64,000 nucleotides of DNA. Origin: Profftia tarda. GTDB lineage: Bacteria > Pseudomonadota > Gammaproteobacteria > Enterobacterales > Enterobacteriaceae. Under the pieces are notes generated by a model that searched no databases, was not told where the DNA came from, and worked only from the letters and a program-made list of their open reading frames with translations. Shown here one piece after another: positions 42,014-50,522 of the stretch. Where the stretch lies: NCBI RefSeq assembly GCF_904848675.1, contig NZ_LR890047.1, positions 558,001 through 622,000 on the forward strand, read 5' to 3'. Every line of letters begins with the position of its first letter. Position 1 is the first letter of the stretch. A program made the position numbers and the translations under genes.

Positions 42014-42298
42014 TTATTTTTTCAATTGTTCTGGAACTAGTCTATAAAATATTTCACCACGTTTTATCATCCCAAGTGCTTGACGCGCACGTTCCTCAAT
42101 TGCTTCTTGACTTTCATTGAGATCATTTATTTCAGTAAATAATTGAGCATTACGGGATCTCAGTTTGATATTATTATCTTTTTGAGTGAGAATCTCTTTT
42201 TTGATATACATATAATCATTTATACCGTTTTTGCCAACCCATAATGAATACTGAAGCCAGCACAATAAAATGATAAAGAATAGTGTTAATTTGCCCAT
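42014..42298 (-). CDS. ftsB: Cell division protein FtsB
   Basis: Bitopic inner-membrane protein of the FtsQLB complex, which activates septal peptidoglycan synthesis by FtsWI. The 94 residues compare with 103 in E. coli; the difference is a shorter C-terminal tail after RLVPEQ. A short cytoplasmic MGK precedes the membrane segment LTLFFIILLCWLQYSLWV (about 4-21). The WLQYSLWVGKNGINDY signature and a coiled coil across about 28-70 (RSRNAQLFTEINDLNESQEAIEERAR) follow. The FtsQ-binding region GEIFYRLVP is intact. It heads the ftsB-ispD-ispF run, as in E. coli. Confidence 0.96.
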   Translation of the reverse strand: MGKLTLFFIILLCWLQYSLWVGKNGINDYMYIKKEILTQKDNNIKLRSRNAQLFTEINDLNESQEAIEERARQALGMIKRGEIFYRLVPEQLKK

Positions 42299-43005
42299 GA
42301 ATCCACTCTACAAGTATAAAGACCCAGCTCCTATTATATTGATAGCAACTATTATTGTCTGTTTACAAACATGTTTTATTAGTATCTCTAATAGAGAAAA
42401 AGAATTCTAAGGGATAATACGAATCTTAGGCATAAGTCTTTCTAAAAAATCGTGATTAATAATTGGATTTAATACTAACAGAATGGTAATTTATGTGATG
42501 CTCTAGAAATTTTTATTTGTTAGAGTGCTAAACTAGCATATATGCAAGATAATGTATAAGCCAAGTAAAGTTATTCATTCAATCTTATAAATTTTAAAAA
42601 TTATATCCCTGTACTAGACCAATATCAATTTACTATACTAATATAGTCATTACTGATATAGATTACATAATAAACATGTTTAGAGTATGTGTACAAGATA
42701 TTTTAGGAGTGAATATATTGTTTAGACAAAAGAAACTTTTGCTAAGGATTCTGTGTTAATTCTTATTGATTAGGAATTATAGATAATAAATTTTATAAAA
42801 AGAGATTATTTAGACATATCTATCAAGCAAAATATCTTAAAAGCATTCTTTCTGTCTTTATTTCTGATTGAAGATTTCATGTTAGAAAATATAGATACTT
42901 TTGAGTAGCACAAGAGTAGTTTTTTATTTTTAATAAGTATTAACATCAAAAAATTTTATAGTTGTATTTGATATATTTTTCTATAAAATACAGTTTCGTA
43001 TTATA
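42299..43005. other. Non-coding stretch between gltX and ftsB
   Basis: About 700 bases with no gene or recognisable regulatory element. In E. coli gltX and ftsB are not neighbours, so this marks a rearrangement joint. Confidence 0.55.
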
Positions 43006-44439
43006 CTATTGATATTTTGCATCTGTAGGTTGTGCTTTACAAGCATGAATAAAGTCAAGAGCTGTATCTATTCTATTTAGTGATCGATTCTTACCAATGT
43101 AATAGACAGTGATATCTATGCTTGGTGATATTTCTGAACCTGTTACTGCTACACGCAGCGGCATTCCAACTTTACCAATTTTCATTTTGAGTTCTTCTGC
43201 AGTTTGCTGAATTGCATAACGTATGTTTTCAGGACTCCAATCATTTATTTTTTCAATTTTGCTACGTACTAGTTCTAGCTGACTAGTTACAATGGGACGT
43301 AGATATTTCTGCACTGCCTTTGCATGAAATTCATTATGGTCCTCATAAAAAACCCGTGCCTGCGCTGCCATTTCCTTGAGAGTCTTGCAACGTCCAGCTA
43401 GCAGCTCAACAATATCAATTAATTTTGGTCCATGATTGATTTTATAACCAGCCTTATGGATGTGCAATGCTAAATGCGTGGCTACATATTTAGATGGCAT
43501 GCTTTTAATATAGTATTGGTTAAGCCATTTTAATTTTTCAATATTGAATATACTTCTAGATTTACTTAGATCATCAAGAGTAAACAACTCTTTCATTTCA
43601 TCAATGCTAAAAATTTCTTGATCTCCATGAGACCATCCCATCCGCACCAGGTAGTTTAGTAGGGCTTCCGGCAAATAGCCTTTATCGCGATATTGCATAA
43701 CTCCAATTGCACCGTCTCGTTTAGAGATCTTCTTACCATTATTGTCTAATATCATTGAAACGTGTGCATATTCTGGAATTGGAGCACCTAGAGCTTTTAA
43801 CATATTAATCTGTCGTGGCGTATTATTGATATGGTCTTCACCGCGGATAATATGAGTTATTTCCATATCCCAGTCATCAATAACAACACAAAAGTTGTAG
43901 GTTGGGGAACCATCTGTACGACGAATGATAAAATCGTCTAGTTCTTCATTGCTGAATTTAATAGTGCCGCGAATCTTATCTTCAAAGATCACATAACCTT
44001 TCTGAGGGTTTAGAAAACGCACGACGTAAGGCTCATCATTGGCGTGATGTTCATTACTATGTCGACAAAGACCATCGTAACGAGGTTTCTTCCTGTGTGC
44101 TATTTTTATTTCACGCAAATTTTCGAGACGTTCTCTAGAGCAATAACATTTATATGCGGTACCCTGCTCTAACATTTGATTTATGATCTTGTTATAGCGA
44201 TCGAAACGTTTAGTCTGGTAGTAAGGGCCTTTATCCCAATTGAGTTTTAGCCATTTCATACTATCTATAATTTCTTTTGTCGCTTCATGAGTAGAGCGAT
44301 CATGATCGCTATCTTCAATACGCAGCAAGAATTCACCTTTAGTATGACGGGCAAATAACCAAGAATAAAGAGCAGTACGTACACTACCTAAGTGCAGGTT
44401 GCCAGTTGGACTGGGCGCAAAACGAGTTTTAACTTTCAT
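43006..44439 (-). CDS. gltX: Glutamyl-tRNA synthetase
   Basis: Charges tRNA-Glu with glutamate. The 477 residues compare with 471 in E. coli. The class I HIGH-type motif is RFAPSPTGNLHLGSVRTALY (residues 5-24), and the KMSKS-type loop is GKKISKRDGA. The zinc site is visible as YKCYC followed by RYDGLC. The discriminating catalytic core RTDGSPTYNFCVVIDDWDMEITHIIRGEDHINNTPRQ is nearly unchanged. The C-terminal anticodon-binding domain contains KIGKVGMPLRVAVTG. The ATG at 44439 aligns with the E. coli start; a second in-frame ATG four codons earlier (44451) is possible. Glutaminyl-tRNA in this clade is made directly by GlnRS, so this enzyme should be specific for Glu. Confidence 0.97.
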   Translation of the reverse strand: MKVKTRFAPSPTGNLHLGSVRTALYSWLFARHTKGEFLLRIEDSDHDRSTHEATKEIIDSMKWLKLNWDKGPYYQTKRFDRYNKIINQMLEQGTAYKCYCSRERLENLREIKIAHRKKPRYDGLCRHSNEHHANDEPYVVRFLNPQKGYVIFEDKIRGTIKFSNEELDDFIIRRTDGSPTYNFCVVIDDWDMEITHIIRGEDHINNTPRQINMLKALGAPIPEYAHVSMILDNNGKKISKRDGAIGVMQYRDKGYLPEALLNYLVRMGWSHGDQEIFSIDEMKELFTLDDLSKSRSIFNIEKLKWLNQYYIKSMPSKYVATHLALHIHKAGYKINHGPKLIDIVELLAGRCKTLKEMAAQARVFYEDHNEFHAKAVQKYLRPIVTSQLELVRSKIEKINDWSPENIRYAIQQTAEELKMKIGKVGMPLRVAVTGSEISPSIDITVYYIGKNRSLNRIDTALDFIHACKAQPTDAKYQ

Positions 44440-44573
44440 ATGAAATCTCATTCAATATTTAGGCGATATATTCTAAACATGCACTAATGATGGTTGCAGA
44501 GCTAAAATTAACTTAATTCGTATATTACGAATAGTTTAAACTTTATTATTAATATTCATCCATGGTTTTAACT

Positions 44574-44603
44574 AAGATATATTTTCATATGAAAATATAT
44601 CTT
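44574..44603 (+). terminator. 30-bp perfect palindrome with T-run
   Basis: The two 15-base halves AAGATATATTTTCAT and ATGAAAATATATCTT are perfect reverse complements, and Ts continue to 44606 on the plus strand. The form is that of a factor-independent terminator, but AT-rich, and no plus-strand gene precedes it, since gltX is transcribed leftwards from 44439. It may be the relic of a terminator for a deleted gene, or a cis element upstream of gltX. Confidence 0.5.
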
Positions 44604-45286
44604 TTTCGCAAAAATATCTTCTGAAAATTTTTAAGGTAACCATGATAATTATATACAGTTGCTTTACTGGATACTATCTAACATAGTCATGATTTTAGAC
44701 GCACTTATTATTGCAATTTATTAACTTAATAAATCTTTATTTCTTTAGTGGGATTGCTAATATAATATTTATTTAGGAGATAAATGCATTTTGCTTATTG
44801 CTTTGCTTGATCGAAAGAAATCATATCTTTTATTATATAAGTCATATCATTAAATTAAAATTTTTCCTCATTAAAGTATTATACTAGTCTAGTATTTAAG
44901 TTTTGTAAGTAATATCGATAAAAATATTTTATTTCTATTAATTTTTTATTTTTTCTGGTAAATTAGGCATCATTATTGGCATTAAGATCCAGATATGCCC
45001 AGACTAATTTTATTAGTAAGATGATAGATCTATAAAGTATAACTTAACGATAATTTGATTAGTTAATCCCAAGTAAGAGATTGCTGCTGATTACCTATTT
45101 TAATTCATCTAAGGATTGAGTTGTGAAATAAGAAAACAAAAGAAGATTTTATACTAATTTTATTTTATATGCTAATAGTTCAGTTTTCTTATCTGGTTTG
45201 CTAATAGATTATTACGGGCAGCATATGCATAGTTTAAGTCTGCTAAAATATATTCAACTATCATAGCACACAGATGATATTATATT

Positions 45287-45332
45287 ACTCATAGCATGAT
45301 CTCATAATCATGCTATGAGTTTATGAGTAATT
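45287..45332. repeat. 14-bp hairpin with an alternative partner arm
   Basis: ACTCATAGCATGAT (45287-45300) and ATCATGCTATGAGT (45307-45320) form a perfect stem with loop CTCATA. A second copy of the outer arm, TATGAGTAAT at 45323-45332, can instead pair with ATTACTCATA at 45285-45294. The left arm therefore has two competing partners, as in a simple RNA switch, though no regulated gene is close: dnaX starts 440 bases downstream. Confidence 0.6.
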
Positions 45333-45769
45333 CTTGTTATCCAAGATAACTACTATAAAATAGTAATTGTGCTTCAATTTTTGCCATATTATATCACATT
45401 TTACTAGTAATATGGATATTATGATTATATGCACTTCCAATATTTATATATAAATTAGAATAAATAGAATATCAATGATGATACATGAACCGTTTGGCAT
45501 GCTCTATAGAAAATAACCTGTCTGAAGTATAATATTTTGTGGCTGAAACCCAAAAAACTAGTATTAAGAATATTATCTTCTATGATTTAATCTAAAGCTA
45601 TAATATTATAGTGAGATAATTAATATCTTTTCTTATATTATATATTATATATCTATCAAAAATATATAAATAACAATTATAAATCGAGATTTTTAAAATA
45701 AAAAAGAATAAATTTAATCTTTAATGTCATAAAGTATTTCTTTGTATATTAACATTGAGATAAGTATTC

Positions 45770-47161
45770 ATGAGCTATCAAGTACTTGCCCGTAAATGGC
45801 GCCCACAAACATTTTCTGATGTCGTTGGTCAAGAGCATGTTTTGATTGGGCTAAAGAATGGTCTTTCCATTGTTCGCATCCATAATGCGTATCTTTTTTC
45901 CGGTACTCGTGGTGTTGGGAAAACTAGCATCGCGCGGTTATTGGCTAAAGGACTGAACTGCGAAACAGGAATTACCTCGATACCATGTGGTTTGTGTGAT
46001 AATTGTAAAGAAATTGAACAGGGATGTTTTATCGATCTTATAGAGATTGATGCTGCGTCGCGTACTAGGGTTGAGGATACTCGCGATCTCCTCTATCATC
46101 TGCAATACGCACCAGCTCGTGGCCGTTTTAAAGTATACCTAATTGATGAAGTGCACATGCTTTCTCGTCATAGTTTTAATGCGTTGTTAAAGACTCTTGA
46201 AGAACCTCCATCCCATGTAAAATTTCTGTTAGCAACCACAGAGCCGAAAAAATTGCCGATAACTATTCTTTCCCGATGCTTACAGTTTCATCTGAAAGAA
46301 TTAAGCGTCAATCAAATTCTGATTCAATTACAAAGAATCACAATTGCTGAAGGAATTATCGCTGATCCTTGTGCTTTACAGCTGTTAGCGTGTGCCGGCA
46401 AAGGCAGTATGAGAGATGCGTTAAGCTTGACAGATCAAGCAATATCTATGGGAATCGATAAAATAACTAAAGAAAATGTGCTTTTAATGCTTGGTAGTTT
46501 GGATAATGAACAGCCGTTATCTATTATTGAAGCTCTAGTGGATAAAAATAGCGAAAAAGTGGTAGATTTAATTGAACAATCTGCTTTATTAGGAGTAGAT
46601 TGGGAAAACCTAATTATTGAAATTCTTACTCTCTTACACCGTATTGCAATGTTCCAAGTGCTTCCTAATGCACTGGACACTTACTATAGTTCTGTGCAAA
46701 AAAGGTTGCGCAAGCTCTCCTGTCTTTTAACACCTTCAGATTTACAGTATTTTTATCAGATTGCTTTAACGGGTCGCAAGGATCTCAATTATGCTCCAAG
46801 TCGTCGTATGGGGGTAGAAATGATGCTACTACGTGCTTTATCCTTTCACCTAAAGTTGGTCATTGATCAACCGGTAGATGTATCTGAAAAAACTTTGCAG
46901 ATTATTCAAATGCAGAGTATATCTTCCTCAGATATACAAACAGACACTGTCTCTAACGATGCATCTATAAATAATTCCGCTAGTCTTCCTGATAAGAACT
47001 GTATTTTACAAAAAGAAGAAACTGCTAACCCAAAAAAGTCAGAATATTCTTTATCTCATTCAACGGATCAATTATTACAAGAGAGAAACCATATACATCA
47101 AAGATCATCTGGTATCATCGACCCAAAGCCGTTGACAAAAATATTACCAGAGATTTGTTAG
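45770..47161 (+). CDS. dnaX: DNA polymerase III tau/gamma subunit, zero-frame product (gamma-like)
   Basis: Clamp-loader ATPase that opens the beta clamp and ties the replisome together. The zero frame gives 463 residues. MSYQVLARKWRPQTFSDVVGQEHV opens it, then Walker A GTRGVGKTS near residue 45, a zinc-binding CGLCDNC, the DEVHMLSRHSFNALLKTLEEPP Walker B region, and sensor motif LATTEPKKLPITILSRC. Domain III and the start of the hydrophilic linker follow, and the frame stops at 47159. It thus resembles E. coli gamma (431 aa) in content and lacks the alpha-binding domain V. Domain V is encoded immediately downstream in the -1 frame. The E. coli frameshift heptamer lies at codons 422-423, matching its position there. 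Confidence 0.95.
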   Translation: MSYQVLARKWRPQTFSDVVGQEHVLIGLKNGLSIVRIHNAYLFSGTRGVGKTSIARLLAKGLNCETGITSIPCGLCDNCKEIEQGCFIDLIEIDAASRTRVEDTRDLLYHLQYAPARGRFKVYLIDEVHMLSRHSFNALLKTLEEPPSHVKFLLATTEPKKLPITILSRCLQFHLKELSVNQILIQLQRITIAEGIIADPCALQLLACAGKGSMRDALSLTDQAISMGIDKITKENVLLMLGSLDNEQPLSIIEALVDKNSEKVVDLIEQSALLGVDWENLIIEILTLLHRIAMFQVLPNALDTYYSSVQKRLRKLSCLLTPSDLQYFYQIALTGRKDLNYAPSRRMGVEMMLLRALSFHLKLVIDQPVDVSEKTLQIIQMQSISSSDIQTDTVSNDASINNSASLPDKNCILQKEETANPKKSEYSLSHSTDQLLQERNHIHQRSSGIIDPKPLTKILPEIC

Positions 47162-47700
47162 TAGAAACCAAAATATGTACAAAAGAGGCATATCATTGGC
47201 AATTACAGCCAAGAATAACCACATTCAGACTGAAGAAGCAAGCTACGAAAAAAAATTTTCAGGCGAATATTAAGCATAGCAAGAAAAGAGAGTCTTCTAG
47301 AAAAATAGCTAAGAACGAGTTCTTGACTTACGATTCTTGGGTTGCAGATCTTGATAAGTTAGGTTTACCTGATTTAGTGCATCAGTTAACAATGCATGCA
47401 TTTCCTGAATTTTTAGAAAACAATAAATTAGTTTTGCATTTGCGATCTACGCAAAGTCATTTAAATTCCTGCTTCGCAAAGCGGATCTTATCTCGGGCAA
47501 TAAGTGATCTTTATGGTTATCCATTTGAACTAATTATTCTCGAAGATGATAATCCAGATCTATTGACGCCATTAGAGAAGTCTGTTTATGAAGATAAGCT
47601 CCTACAAGCGCGCCTATCTATTGCTACTGATATCAATACTCAAGCTTTAGAACGTTTTTTTAATGCTAAATTGGATTTAGATAGTATCTGTCTTCTTTAG
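47029..47700 (+). CDS. dnaX: dnaX continuation in the -1 frame: tau domains IV/V
   Basis: The -1 frame is open from 47029, just after a TAA at 47026-47028, through the end at 47700. From about 47160 it matches the E. coli tau tail: TKEAYHW (E. coli KKEAYRW), then LVLHLRSTQSHLN, ELIILEDDNPDLLTPLE, and ALERFFNAKLDLDSI, the domain that binds the polymerase alpha subunit. It has no good start of its own. A TTG at 47155 lacks a ribosome-binding site and would give 181 residues. Reading the zero frame to the A AAA AAG site and slipping back one base gives 643 residues, the E. coli tau length. Alternatives are transcript slippage in an A-run, separate translation, or a true disabling frameshift. Confidence 0.85.
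   Translation, partial: PKKVRIFFISFNGSIITREKPYTSKIIWYHRPKAVDKNITRDLLVETKICTKEAYHWQLQPRITTFRLKKQATKKNFQANIKHSKKRESSRKIAKNEFLTYDSWVADLDKLGLPDLVHQLTMHAFPEFLENNKLVLHLRSTQSHLNSCFAKRILSRAISDLYGYPFELIILEDDNPDLLTPLEKSVYEDKLLQARLSIATDINTQALERFFNAKLDLDSICLL
47032..47038 (+). other. Programmed -1 frameshift heptamer A AAA AAG in dnaX
   Basis: In the reading frame the bases are CCA AAA AAG, giving the heptamer A AAA AAG that drives -1 frameshifting in E. coli dnaX. Here it follows codon 421, against about 428 in E. coli. A -1 shift leads into the long frame that encodes tau domain V; in E. coli it leads to an almost immediate stop. I see no strong stem-loop just downstream, only a short AGAATATTCT palindrome at 47041-47050, and only a weak purine stretch upstream as a possible Shine-Dalgarno-like stimulator. 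Confidence 0.75.
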
Positions 47701-48639
47701 ATCTCTCGTATCATCACGATATCCTGCTGAACAATATAATATAAAGAAAAATTAATGCCTTGCAATATATTTTTATCGCTTATACTAATTGGTAAAATTA
47801 GTAAATATAAAATAAAATGGCATTCTTTAATACAAGAGATCCCATAAATCAAAATGATATAATATATTAGCTCATTTCATGAAAGTATATTATTTATGAA
47901 TTAGTAAAACCTTAAGTATTAAATATAATTAGAGCTATTTATGAGATTAGTAAGATTCATGTAATTATCGCAATTTTAATAATTCACAAAGACATATATG
48001 TTCTTACAAGTCCTAATGACGGATGTTATAGTAATGATCAATATCTTAAAGCTAAATAGATATTCATATTTGAACATAGAATCTTGTTAAAGATGTAACG
48101 AGGATTATTTCCAAACTATCAGTATTATAAATACTAATCTCTTAATCTATCCGCGGAATAATCTAATGACTATATTAGTTACATAAGTCTTATCGATTTA
48201 TACTTTTTCCGATTTTATTCTTAAGCTGAACCTTGTAATGCGTTTTAATTTACTATTTTAGATGTTTTATGGATGCTGTGAACATATAAAATACAGTTAC
48301 TTTTAAGTATGGAACTCATAAATTTTTATAGCTATATTGCAATATATTTAATAACATATTTTCAATAAAATAATAATTCCATTATTATAGATATAATTCT
48401 AAGCAACATCCTTGTCTCATAAATAATCAAGAAGGACATTGTGCTAAAAGGCATTTTTAATATTGCCTATTTTATCTGGATTAATATTATGTCAAAAATT
48501 TATTTTTTAGGAAAAATTAAAGTTATATCAAGACTTAAATAGCAAATTTTTTGCATTAATAGTTTTTATAGAGTAGCGATCGCGGGATCTCAGAAGCATA
48601 GTTATTAATAATAATGTAAATCTTTAATAATTTTAGATG
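47701..48639. other. Non-coding stretch between dnaX and tRNA-Val
   Basis: About 940 bases with no gene. In E. coli dnaX is followed by ybaB and recR, and neither is legible here. A GCGATCGC octamer occurs at 48577-48584. Confidence 0.6.
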
Positions 48640-48715
48640 TGGTGGGTGATGACGGGCTTGAACCGCCGACCCCCTCCTTGTAAGGGAGGTGCTCTCCCGG
48701 CTGAGCTAATCACCC
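48640..48715 (-). tRNA. valT: tRNA-Val (anticodon TAC)
   Basis: A 76-base cloverleaf on the minus strand: acceptor GGGTGAT/ATCACCC, D arm AGCTCAGCCGGGAGAGC, anticodon stem CCTCC/GGAGG with loop CTTACAA giving TAC, T arm GGCGGTTCAAGCCCGTC, and encoded CCA. It is nearly identical to the E. coli UAC isoacceptor. It stands alone here, whereas in E. coli these genes occur in clusters. Confidence 0.97.
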
Positions 48716-48726
48716 TTGTTTTATCT

Positions 48727-48757
48727 ATTATAACAATAGATGCTTTTAAATAGTCAA
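48727..48757 (-). promoter_or_regulatory. Candidate promoter of tRNA-Val
   Basis: On the minus strand TTGACT (48752-48757) and TATAAT (48727-48732) precede the tRNA by 11 bases, a suitable distance for a start near its 5' end. The spacer of 19 is longer than ideal. Confidence 0.5.
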
Positions 48758-49927
48758 TATTTTTTCGAGAAAATTCTATTTTATTAACAATAAATAGTTT
48801 CTATCTAACTATTAATAATGAATATAAGAGTTATAAGACTATAATGTGATTATATGATATACTTGCTTAATTAGCATTTGCTAAATAGATTACATTTTAA
48901 GAAAATTAATTTAAAATAGTGCTGAAAGTACTTGCTGATATGCGCTCATCTTGCTTTATTAATAGTCTTAGCATTTGCTTCATTATCTTTATTACAGCCC
49001 TATAATTTATCTTGACCTTAGTCTTCTGTAAGATTAAGGTATTTTTCCATCTAAGGAATGGTTTAATTTTTAGTATGAATTATCCTTTAATAAGGATTTA
49101 TCTGTTATATTATTGTATGCTCTTTTCTATCCCGCAATGCATTATTATACTCTTATTTGTTAATTATCTACAATAGCGATCAGAAAAGATCAGGTTCTTT
49201 TCTTAAAAAAGCATCTATCATGGTACAACTACCTCATTTATCTGTTCCTAAAGAGCTTGCAGATCAATCGTATTGCTGAGTCATAATCTTGTAATCAGGT
49301 GTATCAATGAATTTTATATTCTGCTGTCCAATTAAGATTAATATGTACTCTATATTTTATTCTGCAGTATATCTGCAACATATACACCCTAAGTTTAAGC
49401 TTATAGTTTAGCGCTACATGGTATCGATAAATGGCTGAGCGGATCTGAATGTTTTATGATTATGTTAATCCTCTTTTCTTACGGACTGATACAGTCTAAA
49501 TGGAGCACCCTAGAATATTTTAAAAATAGGAAATAATTCTTAATTTAAAACTGTAACTAGCATTGAAACAGATTAGTTAATATAAACATATTATAAATGA
49601 TATCTTTTGATATCATTTTAAGACTACTAAAGTATGGAACAGTATTTTTTATCTATTCATCCTTGATGGATTATCCATTTATCATTATTAGTGAGACCTG
49701 ATGCTTGATGTCTGTGTCCTAAGAATAAGAAATTTCATAAGTTTATCTTGTCTGTAGAAATATCCTTAAAACTACCATGATACTATAACAAAAGAACTAC
49801 TGAAATTTTTATTTATTCAAATAAAGACAATACACTGGAAGTGTTTCACTCTGATAAAATTAACAGGTATAGTATGCTTTTGTTTAAAATATGTCTTAGC
49901 CTTTAAGCAAACGAATAGTAAAATATA

Positions 49928-49943
49928 TGCTTACATGTAAGCA
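49928..49943 (+). promoter_or_regulatory. 16-bp palindrome immediately upstream of zapG
   Basis: TGCTTACA/TGTAAGCA is a perfect palindrome centred 37 bases before the zapG ATG and 20 bases before its Shine-Dalgarno sequence. Its position fits an operator over the promoter or transcript start, or a short leader hairpin. I cannot match it to a specific regulator. Confidence 0.45.
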
Positions 49944-49972
49944 GCAAATTGTATATAACCATAGGAGTCATT

Positions 49973-50365
49973 ATGACTTTGGAGTATGCTCTTATTAATT
50001 TAGTGGTCGGTATTTTGATTGGTATTTTAGCTATGCGTTTTGGCAGCCTAAAACGCTATCAAAAGCGCATGCTTCAAAGCCAACTAGAAAAAAATAAAAA
50101 TGAATTAGAACAATATCGTCAAGAGTTAGTAAGGCATTTTGCCCATAGTGCTGAACTATTAGATAATATGGCTAATGATTATCGTCAAATTTATCAGTAT
50201 ATGCTAAAAAGCTCGAATAATCTGCCACTAGATATACCTAGGCAAGATGATTCCTTTCAGCATACTTTGGCAGAAGATCAGGATCACGATCTACTAGAGT
50301 GCCCCCCAAGAGATTACTCCGAAAGAGCTTCTGGCATATTACGAGCTAGGCATCATGATAAATAA
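49973..50365 (+). CDS. zapG: ZapG (YhcB, DUF1043) envelope/division protein
   Basis: Inner-membrane protein that in E. coli links cell division, elongation and envelope synthesis. The 130 residues match E. coli YhcB (132). The N-terminal membrane segment EYALINLVVGILIGILAMRFG (about 4-24) is followed by a coiled coil over about 30-80 (QLEKNKNELEQYRQELVRHFAHSAELLDNMANDYRQIYQYM). The conserved PRDYSERASGILR closes it. The ATG at 49973 is preceded by AGGAG at ideal spacing; an in-frame ATG eight codons earlier (49949) has none. degQ follows 157 bases later, as in E. coli. Confidence 0.95.
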   Translation: MTLEYALINLVVGILIGILAMRFGSLKRYQKRMLQSQLEKNKNELEQYRQELVRHFAHSAELLDNMANDYRQIYQYMLKSSNNLPLDIPRQDDSFQHTLAEDQDHDLLECPPRDYSERASGILRARHHDK

Positions 50366-50522
50366 TTGTATTATATCATTCTATATTCTGGAACTATTAT
50401 TCTTAATTATGCTTATTAAATAGAAGAGTGCTAAAATACTCGCTGTTTGTTAGGAGTAATATAGCGAATTCATCTGCAAAGAAACGTTGATTGCTTAAAA
50501 AGCTATGAGAAACTATTCAATT

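Larger units (their letters stand above)
44440..45769. other. Non-coding stretch between gltX and dnaX (divergent)
   Basis: About 1.3 kb, no gene. It contains a 30-bp perfect palindrome followed by a T-run (44574-44603) and a 14-bp hairpin (45287-45320), both listed separately, and a very AT-rich simple-sequence patch near 45630-45660 just before dnaX. Confidence 0.6.
48716..49972. other. Non-coding stretch between tRNA-Val and zapG
   Basis: About 1.25 kb, no gene apart from the tRNA promoter at its left end. A 10-bp hairpin at 49595-49618 (AAATGATATC-TTTT-GATATCATTT) runs into Ts. A 16-bp palindrome at 49928-49943 lies just before zapG. Confidence 0.6.
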
